Shown: piece after piece, positions 40,339-48,882 of the stretch
How positions within the stretch are numbered: position 1 is the stretch's first letter
Layout: the number at the start of each line of letters is the position of its first letter
Notes under the pieces: generated by a model
Seen by the model: only the letters and a program-made list of their open reading frames with translations
Told to the model about the DNA's origin: nothing
Database searches by the model: none
Translations under genes and position numbers: made by a program
Source of the DNA: Spirosoma sordidisoli
GTDB lineage: Bacteria; Bacteroidota; Bacteroidia; Cytophagales; Spirosomataceae
Reading direction: 5' to 3'
DNA length: 51,899 nt
Assembly: GCF_004138325.1 (NCBI RefSeq)
Contig: NZ_SBLB01000017.1
Coordinates: 1 to 51,899, forward strand

Positions 40339-43212
40339 TTACCGCATCAACTCATCGAAGGTGATACTGAGGTAGTATAACCCACCGATCCGGGCCAGAC
40401 CGTAGCCCTGCGCGTAATACTGGTTGAAGATATTGGTACCGCCCAGCTTTACGACCGACTTAAACGCAGGCACCCGGTAGCTGACCTGCGCATCGACGCT
40501 GCTCCACGAAGGCAGCCAGACATCGCCCGCTGTAGTCCCCTGCTCCACCCACGTCCGGTCGGTCCAGCGGTAGGTAAGCGTAGCCCCCAGCCGATCGGTC
40601 AGGCGGGGGTTGGCCAGGCTGATGTTATACCGGTTCTCGGGCGAGATAAAGAAGTTACGCCCCAGCTGCGACACTTCCGGGTTACTCATCTTCCGCTTTA
40701 CGACCGGCACCCCTGCCCGGTCGTTGCGGATAGCACCGCGGGCGTCGCGTAGCGTAATCAGCCCGGTCTGGTAAGCGTAGTTGCCGCTGAGGGTATAGCC
40801 CCGGCCAAGCCCGTATTCGAGACCAATACCGGCCCCGCGCACAAAAATTTCGTTCCTGTTGTTGAAGTTGACCTGCAGCGTCCGGTAATTGGTCGGCGTC
40901 AGTAAGGCGCTGACATCGGCACCCGGCGTCAGAAGCTGGAATACGTTCTGGGCGGCAATGAAGTCAGAGTAGCGGCTCGAAAAGTAGAAAGCATCGACAT
41001 AGAACCGATTGCTGATCAGGGTTTTGTAACCAACCTCCCAGGTCTTGATTTTTTCGGTCGTGAACTGCGTCGGATCGATGATGAACGGCTGCGGCACGGC
41101 GGCTCCCGTAGTGCTCTGATAGGGCGTTACTTCAACCTGCAGATAGCCGGGGTTGGTGTTCAGTCCGGCTCCGTTATAGGCCTGGGGTAATCCGCCAACC
41201 TCACCCGCCTGTCCCGTTGGCGAAATGGCGAACAGCTGCCCCGGGGCGGGGTTCCGGAACGCCGACTGCCACGACGCCCGTACGTTATGTACGCCAGCAC
41301 TCACCACCGCCGACGCTCTGGGCGTAAAACCACCCTGCAGGTACTGGTTCTTATCATAGCGCACCGCCACCGTAGGCTTTATCGTCAGCCGGTCGGGGCC
41401 TGTTCCAAAGCCCACCTCCTTCGACGCCTGCACGTAGGCACCGAATTCGTTGATGGTATATTCTGATCCGTCGGGCCGGCGCGGGAAAGCCGTTCCGCCC
41501 GATTCGAGCAGGAACCGGCGCAAACTCGACCCGGCAATCACGTCAACGACGCCGTTTAGCAGTTGGGAGAAGTTGTACATGCCTTCGTAGTGGAACAGCT
41601 GCGAGTTGTCCCGGAAGCGGGTTCCGGTCGTGTTCAGCAAGGCGATACGCTCGTTATTGTAGACGCTGGTAATGCCGTCGCGCACAAACCGAAAGTCCGA
41701 CGAACCCGGCAGATACCGGCCCCGATCAGCCACCGCCCGCGCTTCCTGGATGCTTACTTTGTTCTCGACGTAAGCCTGTCCAAACTCGTCGGCCCACTGG
41801 CTGATCGGTTTCCAGATAGTATTGATGATCCGGGCCGTTTGACCAATGTTCCAGCCTTCGGCGCGCTGCTGGGTGGTATAGGCCCGCAGAAAGAAGTTGT
41901 CGCCCCGCAGTTCGGCCTTGAACTGGTGCCGCCGGTAATCCGGGAAGTATTCGCGGAAACCAGCCGTCCGGATAAAGTTGCCGTTGCCGTAGTACCAACC
42001 CACCGACGCTTCCATATTCCGGCCTACTTTGTAATGCAGCGATATGTTGGCCCGGTTGTTATAAACGCGACCGTAGTTACCCAGCAGATCCAGCTCGGTA
42101 TAGCCCGTTCGGGTAACCAGTTTACCCTGCAGGGCCGCATTCCCGTAGTTGGCCGGAAACCGGAAGGCGCCCGCGTTGTTGATGTCGTCGCCGTATATAT
42201 TGACTCCGTCGTATTCGAAGTTTGTGTTAGGGTTATTGTTGGGCACGTAGGCAATCCCCGTGGCAACGCCCCCCTGTCCGGCATCGGTGCTGAAGAAGCC
42301 GGTTCGGGCGCTGGTTGATCGGTCGTCGTAATCGTCGGCAATGAAATCGGTGCCGCTCACCCGCTGAAAATTCACCTTGTAGGCAAACCGCGTTCCGACC
42401 TGTTTCGCGTAGCGGACGGCCATGTCGATGTAGCCTTTGGGGCCGAAATTGGATTTGCCTACGTTATTGAGGCCTACTTTCATCTGTGCACTCAGTCCCT
42501 GGTAGGTAAACGGGTTCTTGCTGGAGGTCAGCATCAGCCCCTGGAGCGCATCCGGCCCGTACAGGGCCGACGAGGCCCCCGGAATCAGCTCAATGCTTTC
42601 GATATCGAGGTCAGAAATGCCGGCTACACTGCCAAAGCCAAACCCCAGCCCCGGCGATCGGTTGTCCATCCCATCGGTGAGCTGCACGAACCGGTTGTTA
42701 TTGTTAGCCCCAAACCCGCGCACGTTGACCGACTTGAACGTCAGACTTTGGGTAAGCAGGTCCACGCCTTTTACGTTCTGGAGCGCATCGAAGGGGTTGG
42801 CAGCGGGCGAGTTGGCAAACTGCCGCGCCCCCAGCTTCTCGACCGTTACGGGCGCTTTGCGGATGTCTTCAGGCACCCGACTGGCCGATACCACTACTTC
42901 ATCGGCCGTGATGGCTTCCTCAGCCAGTTTTACGTCGATAGCTCTGAAGTTATTTCCACGAACAACAACCTCTTCGCGCCGGTAGCCAATGAACGAGACA
43001 CTCAGGGTAAAGGGAAGCTCCTTATCCGTCGAAAGCGAAAACCGACCGTCGGCCTGGGTTACGGTTCCGGTGGTGGTACCCCGAATCAGCACAGTCACCC
43101 CAGCCAGGGGCTGGTCGTTGGCATCGGTAACCTGCCCCGACAAAATCGTTTGTGCCCAGCTAGTTACCGACAAAGCCAGTATAAGTATAAAAGAAAAAGA
43201 AATGTGTTTCAT
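40339..43212 (-). CDS. TonB-dependent receptor with CarboxypepD_reg domain (copy 1)
   Basis: A 957-residue outer-membrane receptor. A signal peptide (to about residue 20, ending SWA) is followed by a carboxypeptidase-regulatory-like beta domain (about 23-110: LSGQVTDANDQPLAGVTVLIRGT), a plug domain (about 115-240, with VVVSASRVPEDIRKAP and IPGASSALYGPDALQG) and a 22-strand barrel ending in the aromatic tail YLSITFDELMR. No SusD partner is adjacent, so it is not a typical glycan-uptake pair; the substrate could be a siderophore, peptide, vitamin or sugar. It is a diverged paralogue of the receptor 230 bp upstream. A TAACTTTG box precedes its start. Confidence 0.9.
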   Translation of the reverse strand: MKHISFSFILILALSVTSWAQTILSGQVTDANDQPLAGVTVLIRGTTTGTVTQADGRFSLSTDKELPFTLSVSFIGYRREEVVVRGNNFRAIDVKLAEEAITADEVVVSASRVPEDIRKAPVTVEKLGARQFANSPAANPFDALQNVKGVDLLTQSLTFKSVNVRGFGANNNNRFVQLTDGMDNRSPGLGFGFGSVAGISDLDIESIELIPGASSALYGPDALQGLMLTSSKNPFTYQGLSAQMKVGLNNVGKSNFGPKGYIDMAVRYAKQVGTRFAYKVNFQRVSGTDFIADDYDDRSTSARTGFFSTDAGQGGVATGIAYVPNNNPNTNFEYDGVNIYGDDINNAGAFRFPANYGNAALQGKLVTRTGYTELDLLGNYGRVYNNRANISLHYKVGRNMEASVGWYYGNGNFIRTAGFREYFPDYRRHQFKAELRGDNFFLRAYTTQQRAEGWNIGQTARIINTIWKPISQWADEFGQAYVENKVSIQEARAVADRGRYLPGSSDFRFVRDGITSVYNNERIALLNTTGTRFRDNSQLFHYEGMYNFSQLLNGVVDVIAGSSLRRFLLESGGTAFPRRPDGSEYTINEFGAYVQASKEVGFGTGPDRLTIKPTVAVRYDKNQYLQGGFTPRASAVVSAGVHNVRASWQSAFRNPAPGQLFAISPTGQAGEVGGLPQAYNGAGLNTNPGYLQVEVTPYQSTTGAAVPQPFIIDPTQFTTEKIKTWEVGYKTLISNRFYVDAFYFSSRYSDFIAAQNVFQLLTPGADVSALLTPTNYRTLQVNFNNRNEIFVRGAGIGLEYGLGRGYTLSGNYAYQTGLITLRDARGAIRNDRAGVPVVKRKMSNPEVSQLGRNFFISPENRYNISLANPRLTDRLGATLTYRWTDRTWVEQGTTAGDVWLPSWSSVDAQVSYRVPAFKSVVKLGGTNIFNQYYAQGYGLARIGGLYYLSITFDELMR

Positions 43213-43252
43213 ATAGATGCGTTGGTAAAGCTTTACTTCCGTTTGACAGAAG

Positions 43253-43260
43253 CAAAGTTA
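43253..43260 (-). promoter_or_regulatory. Candidate -7 box of TonB receptor 1
   Basis: On the minus strand TAACTTTG matches TAnnTTTG, 40 nt before the start codon at 43212. A good -33 box is not visible; a 10-bp palindrome TAACTAGTTA (43259-43268) overlaps it. Confidence 0.45.
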
Positions 43261-43375
43261 ACTAGTTAGACGCTGTTTAAGCTAACGGAGCTACGAAGCC
43301 GCATTTTTTTGAACCCGATCAGGGGACAAAACCGGGTCCTGTAACCGGATTAAGTACCTCACCCGGCAGCACGAA

Positions 43376-43427
43376 AACAAAAAAGCCCCGGATGTCTGTT
43401 CTCAACAGACAAACACCCGGAGCCCCT
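43376..43427 (-). terminator. Terminator of TonB receptor 2
   Basis: On the minus strand a GC-rich imperfect stem (GGGCTCCGGGTG...GTCTGTT with AACAGAC...CCGGGGC) begins 16 nt after the stop codon of the upstream receptor gene and ends in a T run. Confidence 0.75.
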
Positions 43428-43442
43428 CTGGCAATCAGTCAG

Positions 43443-46298
43443 CTAGAAACGTGTTACGTCGTAGGTAATAGCCAGATAATAGAGTCCGCCAATAGTTGGT
43501 CCGGCCGCGTACTGAATATACCGGTTGTTAAACAGATTCGATGCGCCCAGCTTGAACGACAAAGCGGGTTGAGGCACTTTATAGGTCATCTGCGCATCAA
43601 CCGTATGGTAGGCCGGTATGGTACCGTTGGCCAGCGGACTTTGCCACAGGAAACTATCCTGCCAGCGCCATACCACGTTGAAGCCTAGGTTCTTAGCCAC
43701 TTCCCGGTTTCCGATACTGACGTTGGCAACGTACCTGGGCGTGTTAAAGCCCGTCACGAAAATATCGGGGTTGTCGTTGCCAGCAATATTGTTGTAGTTC
43801 ACATTACCCGACGACGTGAATTTACGGTAGAAGTTGTAGGTAATGCCCAGCGCTGCGCCGTAGCTGCGGTAGGTGTTCTTGGCATTCGTATACACGCGGT
43901 ACCGGACCTGGTTGGCGCGAGTCAGCATATCGAGCACCGATGCATCGGTACCAACCCGGCCGGTAGTCGGTACCGCCACCTCAACCTGTCCCAGAAAATC
44001 CTGGTACGAGTTGTAGTAAGCCTCCCCATCAATGGCCAGCCGGTTGTTGAGCAGTACGCTCTTGTACCCTACTTCTAACGAGTTGATATGTTCAGGCTGC
44101 GACGGCGACAGGTTGGCCACCTGAAGCAATCCCCGATTTCTCAGCGCTGCGGCATTTCGCGTTGAGCCGGCAGCCACATCGGTATTTACGGCTGCATTGA
44201 AGTTGTTCAGCGATGCCAGTGTATACGAGTTTTCCAGGAAGCCCAGTCCTTCGTTAACCCGGGCCAACCCGCCCACGCGCCGAACGTTGCTGTTGTTTAC
44301 GTAAGACAGTGCTTCGAATAACGACGGAAAGCGGAACCCATTCTGGTACGTAAACCGGAAATTATGCCGCTCGGCAGCCGTATAAACAAGGGCCAGCCGT
44401 GGATTCACCTTTGGCGAAAATTCCGGATTGTTATCGACCCGCAGGGAAGCGGCTACTTTCAGCCGGTCGGCCAGCAGCAGTTTGGTGGCCGATACGAACG
44501 CGCCGTATTTCGTATAAATCTGGTTCGCTCCGCCGGGTGTTGTCCGCTGCTCGATCGGCTTCGAGAAATCGACAAAGTTGTTACCGTCCGGAATGACTTC
44601 ATAACGCCGGTAATCGGCTCCAACCAGTACCTCCGCAAATTTGATGCGCTGGCTTAGGTTGTACTGAATATCGCTATGGTAGGTGCGGCTTTGCTGCCAG
44701 AGTGCGGCCCCACCCGTTGCCGGCGCTCCCGGAATGATAGAGCCTATATCCCAGTTGTTGGTATTGACAATGGTTTGCTTCAGCGACTCGAAGGCGGCTG
44801 TTCCGGGTTCTACGCGGCCCCGGTCGGCGGCTACGCGGGCCAGTTGCATAGCCGTTGCCAGGTTGGTACCGCTGTTGACCTGTGCCAGCAACTCCGTTCG
44901 GAATTTGGCACCCCAGACGGCGTTGGTGCCGTTGTTCAGGTCCAGGTTGTAGGCCAGCGGGTTCAGGTTATACGACTGTCCCGTGTTTTCAGACAGCACA
45001 TACGCCCGAACCACCAGATCGGTACTGCGTAGCTCGAGCTTGTGGTTTTGTACCGTTACGCCCGTCAGCTGAATACGGTTGCCCCGCTGAAAAATCCCAT
45101 CCATCAGCCCGTACCGATAGCCGTACTGAACCTCTACCCGGTCGTTGAGCCGGTAATGCAGACTCCCGTCAAATTTCAGGTTACGCACCCGGGGGTTCAC
45201 CAGGTCCCGCTCCAGATAACCAGTCCGGCTCACGTTGAAGGTTTCGTTCCGACCGTTATAGGGAATCGTAATGGCTACCCGGGCTTGTCCGTCGTCTCCA
45301 TACTGATTCCACAAGTCGCGGGCGGGGTTGCTGGCTCCCGATAGCTCCGGGAAACGGGGATTTGCCGTATTGAGCGGTTGAGGATTCTGGTCGGTCTGGT
45401 TATTAGCCAGCCAGTCGGTTCCCTGCAAATAGCTGAAGTTCAGCTTAAAGGCGAAGCGATTATTAAATGCTTTGGCGATCCGCACGGCCGATTCGGTCAG
45501 GATCGAGGGGTCCCGATCGATTCCGTCGATATGGTTGACCCCTGTTTTTTGATACAAACTCACGCCCTGGTACTGAAAAGGGCTTTTGGTCAACAGGTTG
45601 GCTAGCCCGTTAATGGCGTTCATGCCGTACAGAGCCGAAGCCGCACCGGGTGTGATCTCAACACTTTCGATATCCAGCTCCGTTGGCCCGATGGCGTTAC
45701 CGAGCGGCACCCCCAGCGTGGCGGCCTGCATGTCGACGCCATCGACGAGCTGCATGAACCGGAAATTGTTCGGAATATTGAAGCCGCGGGTGTTCGGCAC
45801 TTTGAACGTCAGACTGGAGGTAGTCATCTGTACGCCTTTTACGTTTTCGAGCGCATCGTAAAAGCTCGGAGCAGGGCTTTCTTTCAAAACCCGCAGATTG
45901 AGCTTCTCAACCGCCACGGGCGACTTCAGTATGCTTTCTTCGATCCGGGAGGCCGTTACGACCACCTCGTTCCCCAGTATCGCCTGCGTATTGAGGGATA
46001 CGCTGATCTTATCCGTGGGCCGTTCAACAACAATTTCTTTGGGGGCATAGCCAATCACCTGGAATACCAGCGTAAACGGAAACTTTACTCTTGTTTTGAG
46101 CGTAAACTCACCCTGATCGTTGGTAATAGTACCAGCAACGGTGTTCTTGATCAGTACGCCAGCACCCGGTATAGGCTGCCGGGTGTCGCTGTCATCGACC
46201 CGCCCCGACAGCAGAATAAGATCGTCCTGAGCAACAGCCCGGAACGATGCCAGCACGACCAATATGATAAGGTGCGCAGCTAATAAACGATTCTTCAT
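43443..46298 (-). CDS. TonB-dependent receptor with CarboxypepD_reg domain (copy 2)
   Basis: A 951-residue outer-membrane receptor built like copy 1: signal peptide, regulatory-like domain (LSGRVDDSDTRQPIPGAGVLIKNT, about 30-115), plug (VVVTASRIEESILKSP, then ITPGAASALYGMNAINGLANLL) and barrel ending YYLAITYDVTRF. Shared unusual details with copy 1 include ARVAADRGRVEPG (copy 1: RAVADRGRYLPG) and the C-terminal IGGLYYLAIT (IGGLYYLSIT), so tandem duplication followed by divergence is likely. The barrel part differs enough to suggest different ligands. It has its own terminator and is divergent from the DUF2490 gene. No SusD or TonB gene is nearby. Confidence 0.9.
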   Translation of the reverse strand: MKNRLLAAHLIILVVLASFRAVAQDDLILLSGRVDDSDTRQPIPGAGVLIKNTVAGTITNDQGEFTLKTRVKFPFTLVFQVIGYAPKEIVVERPTDKISVSLNTQAILGNEVVVTASRIEESILKSPVAVEKLNLRVLKESPAPSFYDALENVKGVQMTTSSLTFKVPNTRGFNIPNNFRFMQLVDGVDMQAATLGVPLGNAIGPTELDIESVEITPGAASALYGMNAINGLANLLTKSPFQYQGVSLYQKTGVNHIDGIDRDPSILTESAVRIAKAFNNRFAFKLNFSYLQGTDWLANNQTDQNPQPLNTANPRFPELSGASNPARDLWNQYGDDGQARVAITIPYNGRNETFNVSRTGYLERDLVNPRVRNLKFDGSLHYRLNDRVEVQYGYRYGLMDGIFQRGNRIQLTGVTVQNHKLELRSTDLVVRAYVLSENTGQSYNLNPLAYNLDLNNGTNAVWGAKFRTELLAQVNSGTNLATAMQLARVAADRGRVEPGTAAFESLKQTIVNTNNWDIGSIIPGAPATGGAALWQQSRTYHSDIQYNLSQRIKFAEVLVGADYRRYEVIPDGNNFVDFSKPIEQRTTPGGANQIYTKYGAFVSATKLLLADRLKVAASLRVDNNPEFSPKVNPRLALVYTAAERHNFRFTYQNGFRFPSLFEALSYVNNSNVRRVGGLARVNEGLGFLENSYTLASLNNFNAAVNTDVAAGSTRNAAALRNRGLLQVANLSPSQPEHINSLEVGYKSVLLNNRLAIDGEAYYNSYQDFLGQVEVAVPTTGRVGTDASVLDMLTRANQVRYRVYTNAKNTYRSYGAALGITYNFYRKFTSSGNVNYNNIAGNDNPDIFVTGFNTPRYVANVSIGNREVAKNLGFNVVWRWQDSFLWQSPLANGTIPAYHTVDAQMTYKVPQPALSFKLGASNLFNNRYIQYAAGPTIGGLYYLAITYDVTRF

Positions 46299-46498
46299 GC
46301 TTGATACTATGTGTCTTGCTGTATTCTCCTACTACTCCCGGTTGTAGATAGACTATTAGTGCTTATAATCTATTGGATTAGTGGATTTATACAAATAAAC
46401 TAGTAACTTACCCACCCTTCCAAATGGGGGCCTTTAAATCTTTATTAAAGGATAGATTGAAACGGAATCAGTCAATTCTATTCATTGCCTGTTTTTTT

Positions 46499-47236
46499 AT
46501 GAAGAAATCAGTACTACTTGTATCACTCTTCTTTTTGTACACCATTGCTACCGGTCAGTCAGTTAAGATCGTCAACCCGCAGCAGGGCACCTGGCTCGGC
46601 TACTTCAACCAGACCCGCTTCAGCACCCATTGGGGACTTTGGGTCGATCTTCATCATCGCCGTACCGATTTTGCGGATCGTGCGAACCAGAATCTGGTGC
46701 GGGCTGGTGCGACATACTTCCTCGCTGACAACCTGCGGCTGACGGCTGGCTACGCCTATGTGGGGTCTTATCTGTCGCCCAGCGGTATTATCCGCCCCGA
46801 ACATCGGCCCTGGCAGCAAATCTGGTGGACGGGCCGTTCGGGCCGGCTAAATCTACTGCAATGGATACGGGCCGAGCAACGGTACAATCACCGCATCAAC
46901 GGCGATCAGCTAGGCGACGGATACGGTTTCAACTGGCGCCTGCGGTATAACCTCATGCTACAGATTCCGCTTAAAGGCGAAACCATCCAGCCACACGTAC
47001 CTAACTTCGTTGTTCAAAACGAAGCGTTTCTCAATTTCGGCAAGCAGATTGTAGCGAACACCTTCGATCAGAATCGGTTCTTTGTGGGCATGTCGTACCC
47101 GTTTAGCAAGCATCTGCTGGGTCAGTTGGGCTATATGAACCAGTTCATTCAGCAACCCTCGGGTAATACGTACGTAAACAACCACACGCTACGGCTATTT
47201 GTCTTCCATACATTGGATGTACGCAGGCAGCCGTAG
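46499..47236 (+). CDS. DUF2490 family outer-membrane protein
   Basis: A 245-residue protein with a signal peptide (MKKSVLLVSLFFLYTIATG). The mature part matches DUF2490, a predicted small outer-membrane barrel: WLGYFNQTRFSTHWGLWVDLHHRRTDF, RAGATYFLADNLRLTAGYAYVG, EHRPWQQIWW, LQWIRAEQRYN, and a C-terminal LRLFVFHTLD strand. The ATG at 46499 fits the signal peptide; the frame continues upstream without protein character. Its function is unknown. It is divergent from TonB receptor 2 across 200 bp and converges on the PEBP-like gene with an 18-bp gap. Confidence 0.85.
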   Translation: MKKSVLLVSLFFLYTIATGQSVKIVNPQQGTWLGYFNQTRFSTHWGLWVDLHHRRTDFADRANQNLVRAGATYFLADNLRLTAGYAYVGSYLSPSGIIRPEHRPWQQIWWTGRSGRLNLLQWIRAEQRYNHRINGDQLGDGYGFNWRLRYNLMLQIPLKGETIQPHVPNFVVQNEAFLNFGKQIVANTFDQNRFFVGMSYPFSKHLLGQLGYMNQFIQQPSGNTYVNNHTLRLFVFHTLDVRRQP

Positions 47237-47254
47237 GGCCGTTCGAGGAGTGAA

Positions 47255-47848
47255 CTACTGGAAATAGCCGGTCAATTCGCCATAGGCCAGCACATGCCCC
47301 TTCATCGCGTTCAGCACCGCCTGTTTGTCAGGAGTCTCCTCGAACGTCAGGGCCTGATCGAGGGCGTATACCCGGAAAATGTAGGCATGGCGGCCCACTG
47401 GCGGACAGGGACCAATGTAGGCGAGGGCACCTGCGCCGTTTTTCCCGGTTTTTCCGCCCAGCATACGCATCTGCTCGGCGCTAACCCCCTCGGGCAGGCT
47501 ATGCACCACGTCTGGCAAATTATACACTACCCAGTGCGATAGGTTGAATAACGGAAAAGCCGGGGTCGGCACGTCGTAGTCGGTGGTAAGAATAACGTAG
47601 GATTCTATGCCGGGGATATCACTGTCCCAGTTTAGTGCTGGCGATACTTCCTGTCCTTTACAGGTGCAGTTAACGGGCATATCGCCCCCGGGCGGAAATG
47701 AACTACTGGTTACGGTCAGCGTCTTCTTGAGAGTCAGATGATAGTCCGTTTCCTGAGTCCGCTTACTTCTGGCATAAAAATGGAGACCAATAGCCAGGAG
47801 CCCTGACACAACAACGACTCCCAATAAGATCCGTAACAGAAGGCGCAT
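47255..47848 (-). CDS. YbhB/YbcL family PEBP-like protein
   Basis: A 197-residue protein with an N-terminal membrane anchor or signal (LLLRILLGVVVVSGLLAIGLHF, about residues 3-25) and a PEBP domain. Motifs are GGDMPVNCTCKGQEVSPALNW, the DYDVPT loop in place of the usual DPDAP, HWVVYNLP, and GPCPPVGRHAYIFRVYALD, which form the anion-binding pocket in this family. Two Cys in CTC precede the pocket. Bacterial members have no firm function; some inhibit serine proteases. The protein is probably periplasmic and membrane-tethered. It has no operon partner. Confidence 0.87.
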   Translation of the reverse strand: MRLLLRILLGVVVVSGLLAIGLHFYARSKRTQETDYHLTLKKTLTVTSSSFPPGGDMPVNCTCKGQEVSPALNWDSDIPGIESYVILTTDYDVPTPAFPLFNLSHWVVYNLPDVVHSLPEGVSAEQMRMLGGKTGKNGAGALAYIGPCPPVGRHAYIFRVYALDQALTFEETPDKQAVLNAMKGHVLAYGELTGYFQ

Positions 47849-47989
47849 AAAAATGCCGGTTAAGTACGTTCACGTATCTAACCGGCTAAATAAAGTAAAG
47901 TTTGTTAATTTTTCGGTCTGACCACCACGAATACAGGCATTTATCCAGCGTACCTAACCGCCGTTTTTCGGTCTGAACAAGGACTGTAC

Positions 47990-48736
47990 CTATGCAGCCC
48001 GGCTGCTCTGCGGCCGACGCAGGGGCCCGGACCGAACCGACTGCGTATTGCTTCGGGTCTCTTCCATGACCTGCTCCGATACCAGATCCAGGTGATTGGC
48101 CCGTTTCAGTACGTAATCAAAAGGCAGGTTGAAGTAATTCGACACCTCGCTGCGGAACGAGTCCGGAAATTTGGAAAGCCGAAGTCCGAAAAATTTGCGT
48201 ACTTCTTCTTCCGGCAGCAGGGCCGCCAGCGCCACACGCTCGGCTTCTGCCAGCAGGGCCGTACGCGACGGGAACAGGTGCTCCAGCCCGATAGAGGCAG
48301 TAAGGATATTCAGAAACAGATTTTTGTACATGGCCGACAGCTCGGCGGGCAGAATGACCCAGCCCTGATCACGAAACTTGGCAGAAAAGCCCGTTAGCCC
48401 CTGCTCACCCCGAATCTCGCCGGCAATCAACTCATCCGGAAAACGGAGCCTGTTCGTTCCGTTGTCACGATCCAGCTTTTGTAAACGAAAGACAACGGCT
48501 TCGACCGGGCTCTTCCGGAACAAAAGATCGGCGGGTATTACCCGGGTACTTTCCCATTGATCAGTCATCCGCATGAACAAACTCTCGTTCACGGGCAGGT
48601 TATCGACACTCCCGAGACTAATCAGCGTCTGCCGGTAGGCCGCCAGAAAATCAATCTGAAGTTGGTTTGGATTTAAACGTCCTCGCTTCATGCGGTTGAG
48701 AAGCCGTTTCCCTGACGCTGAGTCAGTTAACGACAT
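47990..48736 (-). CDS. Hypothetical protein with ImmA/IrrE-like C-terminal pattern
   Basis: A 248-residue soluble protein I do not recognise with confidence. The middle part (GWVILPAELSAMYKNLFLNILTASIGLEHLF) and the late part (AEAERVALAALLPEEEVRKFF, then VSNYFNLPFDYVLKRANHLDLV) resemble the helix arrangement of ImmA/IrrE peptidases: a central helix, an E-A-x-x-x-A-x-x-L-L-P helix, and a last segment choosing partner specificity. But the HExxH zinc motif expected in the central helix is absent, so it would be a non-catalytic relative. The N-terminal 90 residues have no clear domain. The Arg/Ser-rich tail is disordered. It has no evident operon partner. Confidence 0.45.
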   Translation of the reverse strand: MSLTDSASGKRLLNRMKRGRLNPNQLQIDFLAAYRQTLISLGSVDNLPVNESLFMRMTDQWESTRVIPADLLFRKSPVEAVVFRLQKLDRDNGTNRLRFPDELIAGEIRGEQGLTGFSAKFRDQGWVILPAELSAMYKNLFLNILTASIGLEHLFPSRTALLAEAERVALAALLPEEEVRKFFGLRLSKFPDSFRSEVSNYFNLPFDYVLKRANHLDLVSEQVMEETRSNTQSVRSGPLRRPQSSRAA

Positions 48737-48785
48737 TCATTAGTAAGGTTGTTGATTGAAATAAGGAAGGTAAATATACAGACTA

Positions 48786-48851
48786 AGCCGCTGAAAACAA
48801 AGCTGGTAGACGAATAAATTCACTCATCCGACAGCCTTGTTTTCAACGGCT
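48786..48851. repeat. Inverted repeat between two minus-strand genes
   Basis: Positions 48786-48805 pair with 48832-48851 at 18 of 20 positions around a 26-nt loop. It lies downstream of the molybdenum hydroxylase gene on the minus strand and may end its transcript, although no T run follows. Confidence 0.65.
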
Positions 48852-48882
48852 CAATACTGGGGGTACTCCTCCTTTTCCGGGA

